DNA of 64,000 nucleotides from positions 377,911 through 441,910 of the forward strand of contig NZ_HE997627.1 in NCBI RefSeq assembly GCF_000312385.1, in the 5' to 3' direction. Below are positions 25,508-34,510 of the stretch, in pieces. The notes beneath the pieces are model-generated. The model made no database searches and was not told where the DNA came from. It saw nothing but the letters and a program-made list of their open reading frames with translations. The translations under genes and the position numbers were made by a program. The DNA is from Tsukamurella sp. 1534 (lineage in GTDB: Bacteria > Actinomycetota > Actinomycetes > Mycobacteriales > Mycobacteriaceae). Numbering within the stretch: position 1 is the first letter of the stretch; each line of letters opens with the position of its first letter.

Positions 25508-26830
25508 TCAGGTCAGGTAGCGGTAGGCCGGGGAACCGGGCTCGAGGCGCTCGCAGTGCAGGCGGGAGTCGTTCATCCGCACCAGGAGCGCGTCCAGGTC
25601 GCCCGCGTGGCCGAGCTCGACGCCGACCAGCGCCTCGCCGGTGTCGCGGTTGTTGCGCTTGACGTATTCGAACAGCGTGATGTCGTCGTCCGGGCCCAGC
25701 ACCTCGTCGAGGAAGCGGCGCAGCGCGCCGGGCTCCTGCGGGAACGCGACCAAGAAGTAGTGCTTGAGTCCCTGGTGCACCAGCGACCGCTCGATCACCT
25801 CGTTGTACCGCGACACGTCGTTGTTGCCGCCGGACAGCAGGCACACCACCGTGGAACCGGGCTCGAACCGCAGCTGCGCCAGCGCCGCCACGGACAGCGC
25901 GCCCGCGGGCTCGGCGATGACGCCCTCGTTCTGGTACAGGTCCAGCATCGCGGTGCACACGGCGCCCTCGTCGACCTCGACGATGCCCAGCGCGCCGCGT
26001 GGCACGTCCCGGATCTCGTGGCCGGGCCACACCTGCGCGCCCTCGGACGCCGCGACCTCGTAGCCGATGGAGCCGATCTTCCGGACGGCGGCACCGTCGA
26101 CGAACGGGTCGATGCTCGGCAGCTCGACTGGGCCGCCCTGCTCCAGCGCCCGCGCCAGCGACGGTGCGCCGGCGGGCTCGGCCCCCACGATGGTGGCGTC
26201 GGCGGACTGCGACCGGAGATAGCGCGTGACGCCCGCGAAGCAGCCGGCGCCGCCGACGGGCATCACGGTCACGTCGGGCACCTTCCCGCCCAGTTGCTCG
26301 ACGAGTTCGACGCCGATCGTGCCCTGGCCCGATGTGGTGCGGGCGTCGTCGAAGGCGTGCACCCAGGTGGCGCCGGTGGAGGCCACGTCCTCCTGTGCGG
26401 CGGCGGCCGCCGCGTCGTAGGTCTCCCCCACGGCGATGAGTTCCACGAACCGCCCGCCGTGCGCGCGGATCCGGTCCCGCTTCTGCTTGGGCGTGTTGGT
26501 GGGCACGTAGATGCGGCCGTGCACCTCCATCTTGCGGCAGGCGAAAGCCACGCCCTGCGCGTGGTTGCCGGCGGACGCGGCCACCACACCGGCGGCCTTC
26601 TCCGCGTCGCTGAGCTGCGCCATCAGGTTGTACGCGCCGCGGATCTTGTACGAGCGGACCACCTGCAGGTCCTCGCGCTTGAGGTACACGTGGGCGCCGG
26701 TGAGGGCGGACAACCGGTCCGCGGGCTGCAGCGGGCTCTGCGACACCACACCGGCCAGGCGCGACCGCGCCTCGATGATGGCGCGGTCCGTCAGGTCGGC
26801 GGCGGCGCTGGACATCGACGGCGTAGACAT
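25508..26830 (-). CDS. ilvA: Threonine ammonia-lyase (threonine dehydratase)
   Basis: PLP enzyme deaminating threonine to 2-oxobutanoate, first step of isoleucine synthesis. 440 residues. The PLP lysine is Lys62 in VRSYKIRGAYN. SAGNHAQGVA, the GGAGCFAGV phosphate loop (Cys-containing variant) and LLSGGNND are further marks. One C-terminal ACT-like regulatory unit (about 350-425, with FPQEPGALRRFLDEVLG) suggests the single-ACT, short biosynthetic form found in actinobacteria, rather than the two-domain enterobacterial form. ATG 26830. It is probably monocistronic; the nearest same-strand gene is a small membrane protein upstream at 26865. Confidence 0.95.
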   Translation of the reverse strand: MSTPSMSSAAADLTDRAIIEARSRLAGVVSQSPLQPADRLSALTGAHVYLKREDLQVVRSYKIRGAYNLMAQLSDAEKAAGVVAASAGNHAQGVAFACRKMEVHGRIYVPTNTPKQKRDRIRAHGGRFVELIAVGETYDAAAAAAQEDVASTGATWVHAFDDARTTSGQGTIGVELVEQLGGKVPDVTVMPVGGAGCFAGVTRYLRSQSADATIVGAEPAGAPSLARALEQGGPVELPSIDPFVDGAAVRKIGSIGYEVAASEGAQVWPGHEIRDVPRGALGIVEVDEGAVCTAMLDLYQNEGVIAEPAGALSVAALAQLRFEPGSTVVCLLSGGNNDVSRYNEVIERSLVHQGLKHYFLVAFPQEPGALRRFLDEVLGPDDDITLFEYVKRNNRDTGEALVGVELGHAGDLDALLVRMNDSRLHCERLEPGSPAYRYLT

Positions 26831-26864
26831 GCCGTCCAGTTTCCCACCTGCGCCGAAACCGGCG

Positions 26865-27266
26865 TCAACCCGCCCGCCGGGCGCGCCGGTTGCGCGCCGT
26901 CTCCGCCGCCGCGAAGACGAGGCCGAGCCACAGGGTCAGCCCCGCGATCCCGCCGCCGAGGAGCAGCACCAGGCCGACCACCCACAGCCCGGAATCGTCA
27001 GCCGACGCCCACGCCGCCCACGGCACCGCGAACCCGGCCACGGCGACGGCCGGGATCACCGCGAGCGTCCACGCCCGCCGGAGGTACAGCAGCGCCGCCG
27101 TCGCGGCCGCCGTGATCGCCGCGCCGCACCCGACCACCTGCCACGGCCGGTACGGTCCTTGCACCGCGCCGTTCACGACGGAGTACTCCTGATCCCACCC
27201 GAGGAACGCGAACCACATCACGGCCGCGAACGCCGCCAGGCCGATCAGTGCCGTCGCGATGCGCAT
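26865..27266 (-). CDS. Small four-helix membrane protein
   Basis: 133 residues: MRIATALIGLAAFAAVMWFA opens a first helix, then three more hydrophobic segments (about 45-62, 68-88 and 95-118) and a basic tail RNRRARRAG. An extracytoplasmic loop (WDQEYSVVNGAVQGPYRPWQ) lies between helices 1 and 2. No family is recognised. ATG 27266 leaves 30 bases to the divergent sensor kinase gene, so the two probably share a promoter region. The longer open frame on this strand continues antisense to the kinase and is a shadow. Confidence 0.7.
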   Translation of the reverse strand: MRIATALIGLAAFAAVMWFAFLGWDQEYSVVNGAVQGPYRPWQVVGCGAAITAAATAALLYLRRAWTLAVIPAVAVAGFAVPWAAWASADDSGLWVVGLVLLLGGGIAGLTLWLGLVFAAAETARNRRARRAG

Positions 27267-27296
27267 GCCCGACCCTAACCCCGGAGGTCTGTAGCC

Positions 27297-28445
27297 ATGC
27301 GCATGACCGCGTGCCATGATGACGACGTGCCCGATGGCGACGCGCCCCACGACGACCGCGGGCCCTTCGGCGTCGTCATCGCGGTTGCCGGCGCGGTGCT
27401 CGCGGCGGTGACGCTCGACTTCGGCGGCCCCGCCCCGTGGACCGCGATCCTGTTCGGCATCGTCTGCGCCGGCCTCCTGGTACGCGCGGTCCCGCCCGGC
27501 CGGATACCGCTCCCCCTCCTCCTGGGCTCCGAGATTCCGCTCGCCCTGGCGACGGGCGGCCTGTTCGGGCTGCAGCCCAACCCCGGACTCGGCATCCTGC
27601 TGTACCTCTTCGCCGCCTACGTGGGCGGCACCTACCCGCCGCGCCTCTCGGTCCCGCTCGCCGTGCTGCTCGGCGGCAGCGTGGCGGCCGTGGACCTGCT
27701 CACCGGGCCACGGGATCCCGCGACGTTGTGGATCGGCGTGAGCGCCACCGCCACCGTGTGGGCCGGTATCGCGGGCCGCGCGCGGCGCGAGCGCACCCGG
27801 ACGCTGGAGCAGCTCGTGGAGCAGTCCGCGCGTACGGCCGCCTCGGAGGCCCGCAGCAGCGCCCTCGCCGAGCGGGCGCGGATCGCGCGGGAGCTGCACG
27901 ACGTTCTGGCGCACACCCTTTCGGGTGCCGGCATGCAGCTGGAGCTCGCCGACGCGCTGCTGGAGGCGGGCCGCACCGAGGACGCCCGGGCCGCGGTGCA
28001 GAGGGCGCGCGGCGCCATCGCGGGCGGCGTCACCGAAGCCCGGGACGCCGTGCACGCCCTGCGCGGCGACACCGTCGACCTGCCGGCCGCCCTGGCCGCC
28101 CTCGGGGAGGGGCCGCGCGAGACGGTGGACGCCGAGCCCGTGCGGCTCGGCGAGGCGGCGACGCTGGCGGTGCTCCGGGTGGCGCAGGAGGCCTTCACCA
28201 ACGCCCGGCGGCACGCCCCGGGCGCGCCGATCCGCGCCGCACTCCGTTCCGGGCCCGACGGTGCCGTGCTCACCGTCGCGAACGGGCCGGGCCGGGTGGC
28301 GTCGCCCTCCCCCGGCTCCGGGATGGGCCTGATCGGCATGCGCGAGCGGGCGGCCGAGGCCCACGGCGCGTTGCGCGCGGGTCCGGCCCCCGACGGGGGC
28401 TGGGCCGTGACACTGACGGTTCCGACCGAGGAGACACGGACATGA
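27297..28445 (+). CDS. NarL-type sensor histidine kinase (HisKA_3)
   Basis: 382-residue membrane kinase. Four to six hydrophobic segments (about 24-150) make an input domain without a large external loop. The HisKA_3 dimerisation/phosphoacceptor element [19 protein letters not shown] carries His about residue 201. A compact HATPase_c has [14 protein letters not shown] (N-box) and [12 protein letters not shown] (G-box). The stop overlaps the regulator start (ATGA). The first ATG is 27297; a second ATG two codons on and a GTG at 27327 are alternatives. It precedes an amino-acid-type ABC transporter, a possible target. Confidence 0.92.
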   Translation: MRMTACHDDDVPDGDAPHDDRGPFGVVIAVAGAVLAAVTLDFGGPAPWTAILFGIVCAGLLVRAVPPGRIPLPLLLGSEIPLALATGGLFGLQPNPGLGILLYLFAAYVGGTYPPRLSVPLAVLLGGSVAAVDLLTGPRDPATLWIGVSATATVWAGIAGRARRERTRTLEQLVEQSARTAASEARSSALAERARIARELHDVLAHTLSGAGMQLELADALLEAGRTEDARAAVQRARGAIAGGVTEARDAVHALRGDTVDLPAALAALGEGPRETVDAEPVRLGEAATLAVLRVAQEAFTNARRHAPGAPIRAALRSGPDGAVLTVANGPGRVASPSPGSGMGLIGMRERAAEAHGALRAGPAPDGGWAVTLTVPTEETRT

Positions 28446-29119
28446 CCGACGTGACGGTGGTGGTCGCCGACGACCAGGCGGCGGTGCGCGACGCGCTCGC
28501 CGCGATGCTCGAGCTCGCGGACGGGATCGCCGTGGTGGGGGCAGCGGCCGACGGGGCGGAGGCCGCCGCGCTGGTGCGCGAGCACCGCCCCGACGTCCTG
28601 CTCACCGACCTGCGGATGCCCGTCTGCGACGGGGTGGGCGCCACCGCGCGGGTCCTCGAGGACACGCCGGAGACCGCGGTCGTGCTGCTCACCACCTACG
28701 ACGACGAGGAGTCGATCCTGCGCGGCCTGCAGGCGGGGGCCAGGGGCTACCTGACCAAGAACGCCGGCCGCACGGAGATCGCCGCTGCGATCAGGGCGGC
28801 CGCGGCGGGCCAGTCGGTGCTGGACCCGCAGGTGCAGCGGCGGCTCGTCGCGTCCGCCACGGGTACTGCGGCGCGCCCCGGCGCCGCCGTCCCGGCGGGT
28901 CCGGATCCCGGTCTTACGCCGCGCGAGACGGAGGTGCTGCGGCTCATCGCGGACGGGCTCACCAACCGCGACATCGCATCCCGGCTGTTCGTGAGCGAGT
29001 CCACGGTGAAGACGCACATCAACAACCTGTTCGCCAAGGCCCACCTCAGCGACCGCGCGCACGCCGTCCGCTACGCCTTCGACACCGGGCTCGCGGCATC
29101 TCGTCAGGCCGATTCTTAA
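28442..29119 (+). CDS. NarL/LuxR-family response regulator
   Basis: 225 residues: receiver domain (about 3-118) with Asp10/Asp11, phospho-acceptor Asp56 in LLTDLRMPV, Thr and Lys (YLTKNAGR near 106), and a LuxR helix-turn-helix (about 155-215, [22 protein letters not shown] and [15 protein letters not shown]). It starts inside the kinase stop codon. The transporter operon begins only 39 bases downstream on the same strand, so the regulator may be co-transcribed with it or control it. Confidence 0.93.
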   Translation: MTDVTVVVADDQAAVRDALAAMLELADGIAVVGAAADGAEAAALVREHRPDVLLTDLRMPVCDGVGATARVLEDTPETAVVLLTTYDDEESILRGLQAGARGYLTKNAGRTEIAAAIRAAAAGQSVLDPQVQRRLVASATGTAARPGAAVPAGPDPGLTPRETEVLRLIADGLTNRDIASRLFVSESTVKTHINNLFAKAHLSDRAHAVRYAFDTGLAASRQADS

Positions 29120-29158
29120 CCTTCCGGCGCCGCGCCCGGCCGCTTAGCGTCGTGGCCC

Positions 29159-30103
29159 ATGGCGATATCGACACTCTCCCCGCCCGGGGCCGCGCTCGAC
29201 GCGGCACCGTCGCAGGTGCGCCTGGTGGGCCGCCGCCGGCCGGGCCGCTGGGCCGCAGCGGCGGCGGTCGCCGTCCTCGGCGCGATGCTCGCCCACACGT
29301 TGCTGACCAACCAGCGCTTCCAGTGGCCCACCGTCGCACACTATTTCACGCAGGAATCGGTCCTGCGCGGCCTCTGGCTGACACTCTGGCTCACGGCGGT
29401 GACCTTCGCCGCGGGCTTCGTGCTGGGCATCGGGTTGGCCGCGATGCGGCTGTGGGGCGGCCCGCTGCTGCAGTCCGTCTCCTTCGGCTTCGTGTGGATC
29501 GTGCGCTCGGTGCCGCCGCTGGTGCTGCTGCTCTTCTGGTTCCAGCTCGCGTCGCTCTATCCCCGCCTGTCCCTGGGAATCCCGTTCGGACCCGAGTTCG
29601 TCTCCGTCGACACCACGCACCTCATCGGGCCACTCGCGGCGGCGTTCATCGCGCTCACCATCGACGTCGCCGCGTTCTCCGCGGAGATCGTGCGCGGCGG
29701 CCTGGTGTCGGTGGATCACGGACAGACCGAGGCCGCGCGCTCGCTGGGCCTGAACCCGCGCCGCATCTTCCGGCGGATCGTGCTCCCCCAGGCCATGCCG
29801 GCCATCATTCCCGCATCGGGGAACCTGCTGATCGGACTACTGAAATCGACGTCGCTGGTCAGCGTCATCGCGGTGACCGACCTGCTCTACTCGGTGCAAC
29901 TGATCTACAACCAGAACTTCCAGGTGATGCCGCTGCTGCTGGTGGCCACCGTCTGGTACATCGTGATCACCTCCGTCCTGGCCGTGGGTCAGTACTTCGT
30001 GGAGCGGCGGTACGCCCGGGGCCGCGCGGGGGCGCGCCCGTTCGCCGAGATCCTCCGGGACGCCGCCCGGCTGCGCCCCCGCTCGCCCGGGCCGGCGCGG
30101 TGA
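29159..30103 (+). CDS. Amino-acid-type ABC transporter permease
   Basis: 314-residue membrane permease of the His/Glu/Gln/Arg/opine family. The N-terminus is extended (about 1-40, Arg/Ala-rich), one helix at 38-52, then the BPD_transp_1 domain (about 70-285) with [16 protein letters not shown] and [15 protein letters not shown]. The ATPase-coupling EAA loop reads [23 protein letters not shown] single permease gene implies a homodimer. It is the first gene of permease-ATPase-binding protein and the stop overlaps the ATPase start. Substrate is probably a polar amino acid or an amino-acid-like sulfur compound, inferred from family and neighbours. Confidence 0.92.
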   Translation: MAISTLSPPGAALDAAPSQVRLVGRRRPGRWAAAAAVAVLGAMLAHTLLTNQRFQWPTVAHYFTQESVLRGLWLTLWLTAVTFAAGFVLGIGLAAMRLWGGPLLQSVSFGFVWIVRSVPPLVLLLFWFQLASLYPRLSLGIPFGPEFVSVDTTHLIGPLAAAFIALTIDVAAFSAEIVRGGLVSVDHGQTEAARSLGLNPRRIFRRIVLPQAMPAIIPASGNLLIGLLKSTSLVSVIAVTDLLYSVQLIYNQNFQVMPLLLVATVWYIVITSVLAVGQYFVERRYARGRAGARPFAEILRDAARLRPRSPGPAR

Positions 30104-30870
30104 GCGCCGTCGAGATCCGCGGGCTGACCAAGTCGTTCGCCGGCCGGGAGGTGCTGCGCGGTGTCGACCTCGACGTGGCCCCCGGAGAGGTGGCGATCGT
30201 GCTCGGCCCGTCGGGTTCCGGGAAATCGACGCTGCTCCGCTGCATCAACCACCTCGAACGCCCCGACTCGGGCTACGTGCGCGTGCACGGAGAGCTCATC
30301 GGGTACCGCGAGGCCGGCACCCGGCACGGCGCCACCGTACTGCGGGAGCTGCACCCGCGGGACGTGGCACGACAGCGCGGCCGGATCGGCATGGTGTTCC
30401 AGCAGTTCAACCTCTTCCCGCACTTCACCGTGCTGCAGAACCTCACCGAAGGGCCCGTCGCAGCCGGGGTGCCCGCCCCGGAGGCGGCGGCCCGCGCCCG
30501 GGAGCTGCTCGCCCGCGTCGGGCTCGCGGGCCGGGAGGACTCCTACCCGTCGCAGCTCTCGGGCGGTCAGCAGCAGCGCGTCGCGATCGCGAGGACGCTC
30601 GCCCTGCGCCCCGACGTGATCCTGTTCGACGAGCCGACGTCCGCCCTCGACCCCGAGCTCGTCGGCGAGGTGCTCGCGGTGATCCGCGACCTGGCCGAAT
30701 CCGGTATGACGCTCGTCGTGGTCACCCACGAGATCGGTTTCGCCCGCGACGTGGCGGACACCGTGATCTTCATGGACGACGGCCGGATCATCGAAACGGG
30801 TCCGCCCGGTGAGATCTTCGCCGACGCCCGGCATGCCCGCACCCGCGAATTCCTCGCGGCCGTGCGCTGA
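30100..30870 (+). CDS. Amino-acid-type ABC transporter ATPase
   Basis: 256 residues from a GTG overlapping the permease stop. Complete nucleotide-binding set: Walker [11 protein letters not shown]-loop [18 protein letters not shown], signature [16 protein letters not shown], Walker [17 protein letters not shown] and H-loop VVTHEIGFA. The FNLFPH sequence is typical of the polar amino acid (GlnQ/HisP) subfamily. An insertion after strand 2 (about 65-90, [18 protein letters not shown]) is longer than in GlnQ. Confidence 0.95.
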   Translation: MSAVEIRGLTKSFAGREVLRGVDLDVAPGEVAIVLGPSGSGKSTLLRCINHLERPDSGYVRVHGELIGYREAGTRHGATVLRELHPRDVARQRGRIGMVFQQFNLFPHFTVLQNLTEGPVAAGVPAPEAAARARELLARVGLAGREDSYPSQLSGGQQQRVAIARTLALRPDVILFDEPTSALDPELVGEVLAVIRDLAESGMTLVVVTHEIGFARDVADTVIFMDDGRIIETGPPGEIFADARHARTREFLAAVR

Positions 30871-30895
30871 CAACCGTCCCCCGCAAGGAGAAACC

Positions 30896-31813
30896 ATGCG
30901 CAGCCGCGCCCTGCTCGCCCTGTCCGTCCTCGCCTCCGTGACGCTGCTCGGGGCGTGCGGCGGACCGTCGAACCCCGTCACGGAGAGCTCCACCTACCCG
31001 ATCCCCACGGAGGACGTGGTCTCGTCCGTCGCGGTGGACCCCGCGGCGCGGGCCCTGCTGCCGCCCGGGACCACGGAGCTCACCCTGGGCACCACCCGCT
31101 TTCCCGGCGTGAACAACCTGCCGCACATCGGCGAGGTGCCCGAGGGTACCCAGGTGGGGCTCGACGTGGACCTGCGCAACGCCGTCGGCAAGGCGCTCGG
31201 GATCACCTGGAAGCCGGAGATCGGCACGTTCTCCACGATCATCCCCGGGGTGCAGAACGGTCGGTACCAGGTGGGGCAGAGCAACTTCGGCGTGACCAAG
31301 CCGCGTCTGGAGGTGGTGGACTTCGCCACGTACCTGACAGACGGGCAGGCCTTCGTCGGCTCGGAGCGGTCGGGGCTCACCGAGGTGAGGACGCTGGAGG
31401 ACCTGTGCGGCAAGCGGATCGTCACCGGGTCCGGCACCACCTTCCAGCAGATCCTGGAGAAGGGCACCGCGCAGTGCACCTCGAAGGGCAAGCCCGCGTA
31501 CACCGTCCAGTACCTCGACGAGCAGGGCGCGATCATCCTCAGCCTGCAGAACAACCGCTCCGACGCCTACTTCGGCCCCACCCTCTCGCTGCGCTACCTC
31601 GCGTCGAAGGTCCCGGGCACGAGGTTCCTCGGCGAGTACTCCACAACGCTGGTGGGTTTCGTGACGGCGAAGGGTTCACCGCTCGCGCCCGCGATCAGCC
31701 GGGCGGTCAACGCCCTCATCGAACGCGGCGAATACCGCAGGCTCTTCGAGAAGTGGCAGGTGCCGTCCTCGGCGGTGCCCCGCTCCGAGGTGAACCCACA
31801 GGCCGGCTTCTGA
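30896..31813 (+). CDS. Extracellular solute-binding lipoprotein (SBP family 3)
   Basis: 305 residues. Signal peptide with lipobox LLGAC (lipidated Cys21), followed by a Pro/Ser linker. The SBP_bac_3 domain (about 65-290) contains VGLDVDLRNAVGKALG, IPGVQNGRYQVGQSNFGVTKPR, the EDLCGKRIVTGSGTTF switch and AYFGPTLSLRYL. Good ribosome binding site (AAGGAG) before ATG 30896. It provides the binding component for the permease/ATPase pair upstream. Its stop overlaps the LLM enzyme start (TGATG), linking uptake to a flavin oxidoreductase. Confidence 0.92.
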   Translation: MRSRALLALSVLASVTLLGACGGPSNPVTESSTYPIPTEDVVSSVAVDPAARALLPPGTTELTLGTTRFPGVNNLPHIGEVPEGTQVGLDVDLRNAVGKALGITWKPEIGTFSTIIPGVQNGRYQVGQSNFGVTKPRLEVVDFATYLTDGQAFVGSERSGLTEVRTLEDLCGKRIVTGSGTTFQQILEKGTAQCTSKGKPAYTVQYLDEQGAIILSLQNNRSDAYFGPTLSLRYLASKVPGTRFLGEYSTTLVGFVTAKGSPLAPAISRAVNALIERGEYRRLFEKWQVPSSAVPRSEVNPQAGF

Positions 31814-32826
31814 TGCCGATCGAATCGCTCGCCTTCCTCACGCCGGGCAACTACCGGGACGACGATCCCTCCGCGGGACTCGAGGACACGCTGCGTCTCA
31901 TCGGCTTCGGCGAGGACCTCGGATATCGGGGCGCATGGGTGCGGCAGCGCCACCTGGAGCACGGCATCTCGTCGGCCGCCGTCATCCTCGGAGCGGCATC
32001 GCAGCGCACCTCGCGGATCGAGCTCGGGACCGCCGTCATCCCCATCGGCTACGAGAACCCCTTCCGGCTCGCGGAGGACCTCTCGCTCGCCGACGCGCTC
32101 TCCCACGGGCGGGTGCAGGCCGGGTTCTCCACGGGCATGCCGCACGCGGACCTCCTGGCGGGCGTGGTGTTCGACGGTGACCCGTCGGAGTACGACCTGG
32201 GCTACGAGCGGGTGGCGCGCACCGTCGACCACCTGCGCGGCGCGTACCTGGGCGCCCCCGACACCCGTATCGAGTCGCCCGGGAACGTGCAGCGACCCCG
32301 GTTGCAGCCGCACGCCCCGGGCCTGGCCGAGAGAGCCTGGTACGGAGGTACCAGCCTGTCCTCGGCGCGGTGGTCGGGGGCGAACGGCCTGCATCTGCTG
32401 ACCGGGAACATCGTGTCCGGGGCGGGAATCGACTCCGACGATTTCGCGGTCGTGCAGCAGCGGCTGATCGACGAGTTCCGTTCCGCGGGAGGCGCGGGAC
32501 GACGGGTCGCGGTCGGGCGGGTGATCGTGCCGACCGACGGTGCGGACCGGGCCACCGCGCAGCGGTACCGGGCGTACGCGCGGTCGCGCCACGAGCGGAC
32601 GCTCTCCGCGCACGGAGACCGGCGCACCCTGTTCGCGGAGGATCTGGTGGGGTCCACCGCGGAGATCGCCGAGCGGCTCGCGACCGATGCGGCGCTGGCC
32701 GGCGTCACCGAGCTGCGGCTGGAGCTGCCGTACGAGTTCGACGTCCGCGACTACGAGCAGATCCTCACCGACGCGGTCTCCCTCGTCCCGAGGCTCCGCG
32801 AGGCCGCCCGGCCCCGCTCCGCCTAG
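31813..32826 (+). CDS. LLM-class oxidoreductase in transporter operon
   Basis: 337 residues, starting within the stop of the binding-protein gene. The N-terminal barrel has SLAFLTPGNYRDDDPSAGLEDTL, YRGAWVRQRHLEHGISSAA, IELGTAVIPIGYENP and VQAGFSTGMPHADLL, as in luciferase-like enzymes that act with reduced flavin. Later GGTSLSSARWSGANGLHLLTGN is the typical cofactor strand. Coupling to an amino-acid-type importer suggests it oxidises the imported compound. Its TAG stop shares bases with the convergent ligase stop. Confidence 0.85.
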   Translation: MPIESLAFLTPGNYRDDDPSAGLEDTLRLIGFGEDLGYRGAWVRQRHLEHGISSAAVILGAASQRTSRIELGTAVIPIGYENPFRLAEDLSLADALSHGRVQAGFSTGMPHADLLAGVVFDGDPSEYDLGYERVARTVDHLRGAYLGAPDTRIESPGNVQRPRLQPHAPGLAERAWYGGTSLSSARWSGANGLHLLTGNIVSGAGIDSDDFAVVQQRLIDEFRSAGGAGRRVAVGRVIVPTDGADRATAQRYRAYARSRHERTLSAHGDRRTLFAEDLVGSTAEIAERLATDAALAGVTELRLELPYEFDVRDYEQILTDAVSLVPRLREAARPRSA

Positions 32827-34454
32827 GTCATCGTCTCGCGCAGGGTGCGCACCAGGTGCTTCTGGATCTTGCCCGTCGCGGTCTTGGGCAGCTGGTCCAC
32901 GAACACGATCTCCTTGGGCGCCTTGAAACCGGCCAGCAGCTCGCGGGCGTAGGCGATGAGGCGGTCGGCGTCCGGGTCGGCGGACGGCGGCGTGACCACG
33001 AACGCCGTCACGGCCTCGCCCCACCGCTCGTGCGGGGTACCCACGACCGCGACCTCGGCGACGTCGTCGTGGCCGAGGAGCACCCGCTCCACCTCCACCG
33101 AGGACACGTTCTCGCCGCCGGACTTGATGATGTCCTTGGACCGGTCGGTGAACCACACGACGCCGTCGTCGTCGAGGTATCCGATGTCGCCGCCGTGGAA
33201 CCAGCCGTGCGCGAACGCCTCCGCGTTCGCGGCGGGGTTGTTCCAGTAGCCCTCCATCAGCTGCGGTGTGCGGTAGACGATCTCGCCGACCTCGCCGGGA
33301 GCGAGCAGCGCACCGTCGGGGCCCATGATCGCGATGTCGGTGGTCGCGACCGCCGGCCCCCAGGAGTCGTCCTTGACGCCCTGGTGGCCGGGCCACTGCA
33401 TCTCCGACAGCGGCGTCGTCTCGGTCTGCCCCGAGCCCAGGATGATCGCGGCCGACGGGAACGCCCGCCGCAGCCGGGTGAGCAGCTCCTCCGGCATCGG
33501 GGCCATCGCGTAGAACCCCGTGACGAGCGACGTGGTGTCGACGTCGGCGAGCCGGGGCTGGCCCAGGATCGCGGCCCACATCATCGGCAGCAGGGCGATG
33601 TGGGTGACCCGGTGCTCAGCGAAGGTCGCGACCACGGCGGCGGGGTCGAAGCCGCGCAGCAGCACGGCGGTGCCGCCGGCGAGCAGGGTCGGCAGCAGCA
33701 GCACGTCGAGGGCGGTCACGTGGAACAGCGGTAGGACGATCGGCTGCACGGGCGGCGTGACGTCGGGGCGCAGGCCGATGGTCATGGCCGTGGTGAGCAC
33801 GCCGACCTGCACCGCGACGTGACTGGTGACCACGCCCTTGGGCCGGGAGGTGGTGCCGGAGGTGTACAGGCAGTGCAGCACGTCGCGGTCCTCGACGATC
33901 ACCTCCACCGTGGAGGTGTCCGCGTGCGCGAGGGCGGCGAACGGCGCGGCGGGCACGTCGTGCACGGTCGACGGTGCCTCGCCGGCGACGAACACGGACT
34001 CGACCCGCGCGCCGTCGGCGGCCCCGAGCGCCGCCCCGAGCCCCGGTACGAACGCCTCCTCGGTGATGACGGCGCGCACGCCGCTGTCGGCCAGTTGGTA
34101 CGCCACATCGTCCGGCGAGAGGGCCAGGTTCAGCGGCATCGCCACCACGCCGAGTTTCGCGAGAGCGAAGAAGGAGACCACGAACTCCCAGCGGTTCTGC
34201 AATTGCAGCGCAACGGCGTCGCCGCGCCGCAGTCCGCGCTCGCGCAGGCCCCTCGCCACGCCGTTCGCGCGGGCCTCGAGGTCGGCGAAGGAGAGCACGG
34301 TGTCGCCGTCCACCACCGCGGCGCGGTCGCCGTACTGGTGTGCCGCCCTCGTCGGGAGGTCACCGACGCACACCCGGTGGGTGAGGTTCGCGGCGAGCGG
34401 ATCGACGCCGGACAGGTCGGGCCGCATGCCCGTGTTCATCTCGTTCGAGCCCAT
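32823..34454 (-). CDS. AMP-dependent acyl-CoA ligase
   Basis: 543-residue class I adenylate-forming enzyme, activating a carboxylate as acyl-AMP and then acyl-CoA. The P-loop YTSGTTSRPKGVV (about 195-207), the A5 motif GSGQTETTP, the A7 GWFHGGDIGYLDDDG, the A8 hinge RSKDIIKSGGENVSS and the C-terminal catalytic lysine PKTATGKIQK are all present. The closest types are fatty-acid or aromatic acid CoA ligases; the substrate cannot be read. The ATG at 34454 is used (another Met is five residues on). The next upstream gene on the same strand ends 56 bases away, so co-transcription with the three LLM genes is possible. Confidence 0.93.
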   Translation of the reverse strand: MGSNEMNTGMRPDLSGVDPLAANLTHRVCVGDLPTRAAHQYGDRAAVVDGDTVLSFADLEARANGVARGLRERGLRRGDAVALQLQNRWEFVVSFFALAKLGVVAMPLNLALSPDDVAYQLADSGVRAVITEEAFVPGLGAALGAADGARVESVFVAGEAPSTVHDVPAAPFAALAHADTSTVEVIVEDRDVLHCLYTSGTTSRPKGVVTSHVAVQVGVLTTAMTIGLRPDVTPPVQPIVLPLFHVTALDVLLLPTLLAGGTAVLLRGFDPAAVVATFAEHRVTHIALLPMMWAAILGQPRLADVDTTSLVTGFYAMAPMPEELLTRLRRAFPSAAIILGSGQTETTPLSEMQWPGHQGVKDDSWGPAVATTDIAIMGPDGALLAPGEVGEIVYRTPQLMEGYWNNPAANAEAFAHGWFHGGDIGYLDDDGVVWFTDRSKDIIKSGGENVSSVEVERVLLGHDDVAEVAVVGTPHERWGEAVTAFVVTPPSADPDADRLIAYARELLAGFKAPKEIVFVDQLPKTATGKIQKHLVRTLRETMT

Positions 34455-34510
34455 GACCGAACGGTAGTGGGTGCGGGCCCTCCGCGCCCTCCGATTCGGG
34501 TGAACCGGAA

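Noticed and set aside
27437-28441. Long in-frame extension of the NarL-type regulator
   Set aside because: It overlaps the kinase gene in another frame; the receiver domain begins at ATG 28442.
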